A DNA stretch of 64,000 bases from Closterium sp. NIES-65 (lineage: Eukaryota > Streptophyta > Zygnematophyceae > Desmidiales > Closteriaceae), in the NCBI GenBank assembly GCA_948144175.1, contig CANXME010002576.1:120072-184071 (forward strand), read 5' to 3'. The notes beneath the pieces are model-generated. The model saw only the letters and a list, made by a program, of their open reading frames with translations, searched no databases and was not told where the DNA came from. The number at the start of each line of letters is the position of its first letter. The stretch's first letter is position 1. Below are positions 57,866-64,000 of this stretch, piece by piece. Made by a program: the position numbers and the translations under genes.

Positions 57866-59216
57866 ATGGCGACGTCTCGCGTGCTCCGTTTCGACCCTGA
57901 GGGGCGTGCGATTGACTTTAGTACCTGGCTGACGCAGGCCCAGCGCCACCTTAGGAGCCAACACCAGGATGGCGTGCACCTGTTTGCGCATGCGTCCGGT
58001 GCTCTGCCCGCCCCGCCGCAGCCTTCACCGCTGCCCACTTCCCCACCGCCTACTTCCGAGCAAGAGGCTGAGTACCAGCGCCGGTTCCTCGCTCGTGACG
58101 TGTGGGAGTCTCGTGACGCTGCTGCCTGCCTCGCCCTGACCGACCTTCTCCCGCCAACTGAGGCTGTCCACTTCACTCAGGTCGAGTCTGCTGCAGACCT
58201 TTACACTGCTATTGTTGCTCGCTACTCCACTCCCTCCTCTGCCTCCCTCAGCCGCCTCCTCGTCCCCTTTATCTACCCTGACCTCGCCTCCTTTGAGACT
58301 GTCGCTGACCTCGCTACCCACCTGCGCTCCCTTGAAGCTCGCTTCAAGGCCGCTTGCACTGAGGAACAGCTTGCCCTTGCACCCCCCCCCCCATGTGGCT
58401 CACTATTCACTGGTTAGTCACTCGCCTCCCTGACCGTCTAGCCACAGCCCGCGACGCGCTTCTCCTGAAGCACCCCACTAAGCTTACTATCGATCTTCTT
58501 GAGACCGCTCTCTCGAAGATCGAGAGTAACCTCCTCGCTGTTGCCTCCGCCTCTTCTGCGCCTCCTCCTCGTCTCTTTGAGGGGTGTGCGGTACCACAGC
58601 TTCCCACCTTCACTGCCTCGCTTGCCACTGCCGCGTCTTCTGCCTCTGAGGAGACGGCGGCCGTTTCTGTCTCTGGCGGACAGAAACGTGGCAAGTCCGG
58701 CAAGAAGGGAGGGAAGGGCGGCGGGGGTTCTGGGGGTGTTGCGGGTGGCGGCGGTGGCGGTAGTACTAGTGGCGGGGGTGGCGGCGGGGGTGACTCGGGA
58801 CCTGACGGCTCTCCTCTAGACGGTGGTGAGGGGTTTTCGCAGCACCAGCAGCAGCAGACTCCTCCGCAGCTGCCACCGCCTGGACAGCAGCAGCGGCAGG
58901 GACAGCAGCAGCAGCGCCAGGGCCAACAGCAGCGTCCACCTCAGCAGCAGCCCCAGCAGTGGGGCACTCTGCAGCAGTGGGGCACTCAGCAGCAGTGGGG
59001 CCCTTCGCAGCAGTGGGCCCCCCCGCAGCAGTGGAGACCTACGGGCCCCCCGAGCACTGGGCGCAGTGGTGCCCCTTCTAGTCGGGGACCCCGCTCGGCC
59101 GGCCTCGACGTTGGTCCCTGTGAGTACTGGATCCTGACGGGTCCGCGCAGGGGCACGTACTGCGGCCGCCCTGACCACTCTGCTGCACGCTGCTTCAGCC
59201 GTCTTGACGACCTGTA
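57866..59216 (+). pseudogene. copia gag with zinc knuckle, frameshifted
   Basis: Starts MATSRVLRFDPEGRAIDF and continues with the UBN2-type gag pattern (DVWESRDAAACLALTDLL, LYTAIVARYSTP). At the C11 run 58382-58392 the frame changes by one and continues LTIHWLVTRLPDRL, then a Gly/Ser and Gln-rich stretch and the knuckle region (CEYW..., CGRPDHSAARC). A homopolymer sequencing error or programmed slippage could also explain the shift. Confidence 0.8.
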
Positions 59217-60191
59217 CGTCCTCCACCACGGTCCCTCCGCTCCCTTGCCACCGCGCTGGTTTAGTGTCTGGGGCTGCTTGGCGCTTGTCCGCGACACCTC
59301 TGCGGACAAGCTCTCACCTCGCGGCGTCCCCTGTGTCTTCCTTGGTTTCCCTGAGGCCTCCTCTGACTTCGCCTTTTACCACCCTCCCTCCCACCGGTTC
59401 TTTGACTCTCGTGACGTCAGTTTCGACGAGTCCGTCCCCTACTACGTCCGGTACCCCTGTCGAGGTCTCCCGGTTCCCCCCCCTCCCCTCTTCCTCGCCC
59501 CAGCTCCTCCTCCTCCCGCTCCCTCTCCTCCGGTACCCCCCCCGGTTCCCGCTCCGTCAGGTGTGTCGCAGGCTACCCCCCCTCCCTCGGTCCCCCCCCA
59601 GGTCTCTCCTCCTTCCCCACAGTCGTCCTCACAGCCTCCGCAGCAGCCGTCGGCGCTTCCTCTCCCGGCCACTGCGGACTCTGAGGGTGTTGGTGCTCGA
59701 GGTGAGGGCTCTGGCGGTGCCGGTTCTGGGGGTGTTGGAGTTGGAGCTGAGCGTGCACCTGCTGCAGCTGCACGTCCCGAGCGTGTTGGAGTCGGTGGTG
59801 GTGCTGGAGCTGGTGGTGTTTCTGGAGCTGGAGAGTCTGGGGCTGGTGCTGGTGCCACTGGCGGCGCCACGACTGGGGGTGCAGGTACACCTCCTACAGG
59901 TACTGGTCGTGCTGCCGCAGGGGGTCCTCGCTCTGGGGGTGCTCAGCCGGGTCCTGTCGAGGGTGGAGCCGGTTCTTCTTCGTCGTCTCCTGACACCACT
60001 CCTCCTCCTCACCCCTACCCGACTCGTTACCAGGCCCTTCGTCTTCTAGAGCGTGAGGAGCAGCAGCGTTTGGAGCGTGAGAGGTCGGAGGTTCAGCAGC
60101 GGGTGGAGCGTGAGCGGTTGGAGTTTCAGCAGCAGCAGCAGCCGCAGCCATAGCCACAGCAGCAGCAGCAGCAGCAGCCGCAGCCACAGCC

Positions 60192-60263
<72 letters not shown>

Positions 60264-60345
60264 GCAGCAGCCGCCGCAGCTGCCGGAACAGCCTCCGGCC
60301 CCTGTTTTTGGCCTTCGGGCCCTTGGTCTCCCCTCCTCTCCTCCT
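59217..60345 (+). pseudogene. Integrase C-terminal remnant and linker with in-frame stop
   Basis: FSVWGCLALVRDTSADKLSP and FDSRDVSFDESVPYY are the post-core integrase region. A Pro/Ser/Gly-rich linker follows. A TAG at 60151-60153 interrupts a Gln-rich stretch (CAG to TAG), with a (CAG)n run to 60262. Confidence 0.75.
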
Positions 60346-62467
60346 GTGTTCGGTCCCACGTTTCCTCCTCCGGACTCCACTCCGGCTGTCTTCCCTCGTT
60401 CTCAGTCTCCTCCGTCCCCCCCTCCTCTCGCCCACACTTGGGCCTCTCGCCCTCCTCGTGCTCGTCCCTCGTCCCCTGTCACCGACCTCCGTACCGTGTT
60501 GTTTCGTCCTCGTCCTCCTCGTTCTCCTCCGTCTGTCCTTCCTCGTCCTCCTGAGTCTTCCCTCACTGCCTCCCTGTCCACTCCGGTCACTGACTACTAC
60601 CGCACGTACCGCCCCACTCTCTCTCGTGTTCTCGCCTCTCTTGTTACAGACCCTCGTGCCTCTCCTTCCTCCGTCGCGGTCCTCACTGCCGCTGTCACTG
60701 ACTTTACTGCTACGCGTCGCCTTTACTACGCCACTCGAGTTGTGGCAGCTCCTCCTGTCTGTCCTCTGTCCGCCGGGGGTGTGTGTGCCCTTGGCTGTGA
60801 CGTCCTAGAGGACAGACAGTTTGAGCTAGATTTCCTGGCAGCTGCTTCGCCTCATCTCTGTGCCATGCTGCTCACTCCTGAGGGAGACCCAGACGCTCCT
60901 GACATACCTACTCCTCGCACTTACGCTGAGGCAGTGTCAGGGCCTTGGGCCTCTCAGTGGAGAGCTGCCATGGACACAGAGATGGCCTCCTACAGGTCCA
61001 CAGGCACTTACGCTGACGAGGTTCCCCCCCCTAGGGGCGAACATTGTTGACGGCATGTGGATCTTCAAGGTGAAGCGGCCGCTGGGATCTCCCCCAGTCT
61101 TCAAGGCACGCTACGTGGCTAGAGGGTTCAGTCAGCGCGAGGGGGTTGACTTCTTCCAGACCTTCGCGCCCACCCCGAAGATGACCACTCTTCGGGTGTT
61201 ACCGCACGTAGCAGCGCAGAGAGACTACGAGCTACACTCTCTTGACTTCTCCACTGCCTTCCTCCAGGGGTGCTTACTCGAGGAGATCTGGCTGCGTCGT
61301 CCTCCGGGCTTCACTGACACTTTCCCGCCTGGGACCCAGTGGAGCCTCAGACGACCGGTCTACGGTCTCCGCCAGGCACCCCGTGAGTGGCACGACACTC
61401 TCCGCTCTACTCTCTCCGACCTCGGGTTTGAGCCGTCTTCCGCCGACCCGTCGCTGTTTGTTCGTCGTGGCCGTACACCTTTTTTCGTCCTAGTCTACGT
61501 TGACGACTTGGTTTTTGCCACGGCCGACACAGCTGCACTGGCGGAGGTGAAGTCCGAACAGCAGAAGAGACACACCTGCACTGACCTTGGGGAACTGCGC
61601 CGCTACCTTGGCCTGCAGATCTCCAGGGACAGAGCCGCTCGCACCATCACTCTCACTCAGTCACACATGGTGCAGCAGGTTCTTCAGCGGTTCGGGCTTC
61701 AGGACTCTTCTCCTGCCCCCACTCCTCTTGCTGTAGACCACAGACTCACTGGGCATTTTCCTGACGAGCCGTTCGAGCCCAGTGGTCCCTACGCAGAGCT
61801 GGTGGGCTGCCTCATGTACCTGATGACGTGCACTCGCCCGGACCTCGCCTTCCCCCTTAGCATCCTGTCTCGCTTTGTTGCGACTGGGAGACACCGTGGT
61901 GTTCACTGGGCGGCGGCTAAGAGGGTGGCGAAGTACCTTGGCGCGACATCAGGCATGGGGCTTGTACTTGGAGGGACACTGCCAGTTGTACTCACCGGTC
62001 ACTGTGACTCTTCCTACGCTGACGACGTTGAGACTCAGAGGTCTACGCAGGGTTACTGTTTCAGCCTGGGTTCTGGAGCTGTTTCGTGGAGGTCTACTCG
62101 GTCCTCCTCTGTTGCGACTTCTACCGCAGAGGCCGAGATCTACGCTGGGGCCCTTGCTGCTCAGGAGCTACGCTGGTTGACCTTTTTGCTCACTGACCTT
62201 GGTGAGCGGCCGAGCTCTGCACCGACCCTGTTTGCTGACAACAGGGCGATGATTCTCCTGTGTCGTGAGCCTCGACTGGAGAGCAGAGTGACGCACATCG
62301 ACGTCAGGTACTTCCTCCTTCGAGAGTTGCAGAGACGCGGACAGGCTCGTCTGGACTTTGTGGCCTCCGAGGCCAACACTGCAGACATCTTCACCAAGGC
62401 CCTCCAGCCTTGTGACCACCGTCGATTTTGTCTGCAGTTAGGCCTCGTTGAGACTGGGTCTAGTTGA
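60346..62467 (+). pseudogene. copia reverse transcriptase and RNase H, frameshifted
   Basis: WRAAMDTEMASYRSTGTY begins the RVT_2 domain, then a C7 run at 61023-61029 changes the frame by one; the rest is open to 62467. Visible: ARGFSQREGVDFFQTFAP, LDFSTAFLQG, YVDD at 61496-61507, and RNase H with TGHCDSSYADD, STAEAEIYAG and HIDVRYFLLRE. The C-terminal KALQPCDHRRF is typical of copia. Confidence 0.85.
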
Positions 62468-62679
62468 CTGTTGTAGGGTGCTCTTTGTCTGTTACTTGCT
62501 TGTACCTTGTATACATATATATATTTTTTTGCACACTTTTGGACTGGCCTTGTGGCCCTTTGCTTGTGCTCATATTAGGTGGTGACGTTGTGATCCACCC
62601 TGAGCTTTGTATTCTTTCTCTTGTTTTTGACTGGTCTTGTGACCGTAGGTTGTTTGTTGTTGATTGGCCTTCCCCACTT

Positions 62680-62693
62680 AGGCTATGGGGGTG
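62680..62693 (+). other. Polypurine tract of the copia element
   Basis: AGGCTATGGGGGTG directly precedes the 3' LTR; short and interrupted. Confidence 0.55.
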
Positions 62694-62810
62694 TGTCAAA
62701 TATTATAGCCTGTAATGGGTTGGGCTATATGGGGTACAACTAGTTAGGGTTAGGTTATGTACCCCAATTCTGTCAATACAACGCATCCCGCTGTAGTTCT
62801 CATTTTGACA
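62694..62810 (+). repeat. 3' LTR of the copia element
   Basis: Same 117 bp as the 5' LTR apart from two transitions. Confidence 0.92.
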
Positions 62811-63076
62811 ATACTATACATACGGGTCCCCCCTCCCCCCCTCCCCCCCCCCCGAATCGGTCAAGTTCGTTTCAGTGTGACTCACGACATTACACTGATT
62901 CGTCAGTGTTACGTCTACAGCAACATGGAAAATGGTCAGTGTGGCAAGGTAGTTTATACTGAAATTTCAGTGCAAAATTGAATCATATGCTGAATTTCCA
63001 GGGAAAACGAAAATCACAGCTACAGAATCAGCCTGATCAGCGTGTTTTACGCTGATATCTGAGGGTCTGGCCTCCA

Positions 63077-64000
63077 CGCATATGATATGTGTTGCGATCA
63101 GAGGGTGATCGTGACCTAGGATCTACTCAGGAAGGTTCGCAGACAGGGTAGTGATGTTGGTGGGCCCTTGACCTCAATAGCAGAGTTAATGTAAATGCTC
63201 GAGATGATTAAGACATGCATACATCGAGTTTATATAAGAGTACGGGGGAATACGAAAAGACCTAGGCTAGCCATGTACTCTAAGGGGTACATTCCCTTAT
63301 TCAAATACATCCCCAACTGTGCAGCGCGAACAGTTATGAAACTGTTCCCGCCGAAACCATCCTGTATGCAGCTGCCCGATGCTGTCAGCCCCGACGGTTC
63401 AGATGAGTTCCAACCATCTGACGCTTCGCGCGTTCATCTGCGATACTGCGTGCTTCTCTTTTGCTGCGGTGAGGAGTGCACAGTAATATTCAAGTATTAC
63501 TATTCGTGACAATATGCAATGCGCAACAATGAATATGAAGGATGTATTAGACCATCTCGACGATAATGAGGTGGAAAGTGGGGTGGTTGAGCAGGCGATG
63601 GTAGTTTTTGGTTGATTGGGGGAATTGGCTAGGCTTATTTTAAGTGTGCTGCTGTGAACGTTGTTGTCTTTGGTTCATACATCTTTGATGCTCATTGTGG
63701 AGGACTGGTGGAGCATACTCCGGCTACTGAGATTCTGCACCTATAAAAAATTGTAGGACTAACCAAGCCCCACCATACACATAATGACGCGTTACAAGTG
63801 CACGATGGATCGCCAAAATTAGTCTGTCACCGCTAGAGAAAACATGCTCCAAACAAGTGAACCTTTCGGAACCGTCTACAACCTAGAAAATTGACGAACC
63901 TAAGAAATCCACCCAACACTTGCACGGCGTCCTGATCAACCTTCGCGAACTCAAAAGGCCCGAAGAATCCGGAAGTCCCTTGATGTCTTTTGATAGTCGC
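63077..64000. other. Intergenic sequence at the window end
   Basis: No gene, RNA or repeat recognised. A frame at 63195-63509 shows no domain. Confidence 0.4.

Larger units (their letters stand above)
57012..62810 (+). mobile_element. Ty1/copia LTR retrotransposon, internally deleted and defective
   Basis: Two 117-bp LTRs (57012-57128, 62694-62810) starting TGTCAAA and ending TTTGACA, differing at two positions, flanked by a perfect 5-bp target duplication ATACT (57007-57011, 62811-62815). Order is gag, zinc knuckle, an integrase C-terminal remnant, reverse transcriptase, RNase H, as in copia. Protease and the integrase catalytic core are absent: the knuckle region runs directly into integrase C-terminal sequence. 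Two frame changes at C-runs and one stop are present. Near-identical LTRs suggest a young insertion, probably moved by proteins supplied in trans. Confidence 0.92.
56711..63069. mobile_element. hAT-like MITE split by the copia element
   Basis: Left end CTAGGCCCTCAGAT (56711) and right end ATCTGAGGGTCTG (to 63069) are inverted repeats. GCCTCCA flanks both sides (56704-56710 and 63070-63076; an 8th base differs), fitting an 8-bp hAT target duplication. Without the copia insert it is about 555 bp, AT-richer than its surroundings, with CAGTGT/ACACTG motifs and no frame. Confidence 0.6.

Overview
The window looks like nuclear DNA of a streptophyte: a charophyte alga, perhaps zygnematophyte, or a bryophyte. 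This is inferred from gene content (a CBP60 calmodulin-binding protein, a plant-type NAD+ carrier, a plant RNI-type LRR protein starting MGGACSR, LRRNT-type extracellular LRR proteins), spliced genes with GT..AG introns and 72-nt one-repeat-per-exon LRR genes, a Ty1/copia element and hAT-like/foldback repeats. Nothing prokaryotic is present. Introns and spacers are extremely C/pyrimidine-rich and packed with minisatellites.

Layout: 1-118, 5' end of a minus-strand gene. 920-2325, foldback/MITE cluster. 2400-3170, AT-rich island. 4884-6038, intronless CaMK/PPCK-like kinase (+). 6247-10621, six-exon METTL24-like membrane methyltransferase (-). 11202-11709, a second member of the MITE family. 13949-20654, secreted LRR protein 1 (+, 9 exons). 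21113-22558, ankyrin-repeat protein (-, 2 exons). 22992-23301, palindrome-centred duplication. 25088-33330, secreted LRR protein 2 (+, 10 exons) with an 18-unit, 150-bp exon-bearing tandem array. 34944-39632, NDT-type NAD+ carrier (+, 8 exons). 40829-43374, CBP60 (+, 8 exons). 45180-56174, MGGACSR-type RNI-LRR protein (+, 15 exons). 56711-63069, a hAT-like MITE split by a defective copia retrotransposon (57012-62810). 63070-64000, no gene seen.

The strongest unexplained signal is structural. Five of the genes carry many partial, degenerate copies of their own exons ('shadow exons') in the adjacent introns, usually keeping the splice acceptor but losing the donor or reading frame. A subset of local duplications is separated exactly by a short palindrome of general form TTTTGAG-N4-CTCAAAA (N4 = TCGA, ACGT, AATT, GCGC or variants). 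I found about a dozen cases in this window, with direct repeats of roughly 16 to 110 bp on both sides. The CBP60 and kinase genes show none of this.

The genes do not form a pathway. Kinase, CBP60 and the two extracellular LRR proteins are of the signalling type; the carrier and methyltransferase are housekeeping or glycan/metabolite-related. All exon models come from reading frame, phase and splice dinucleotides only.
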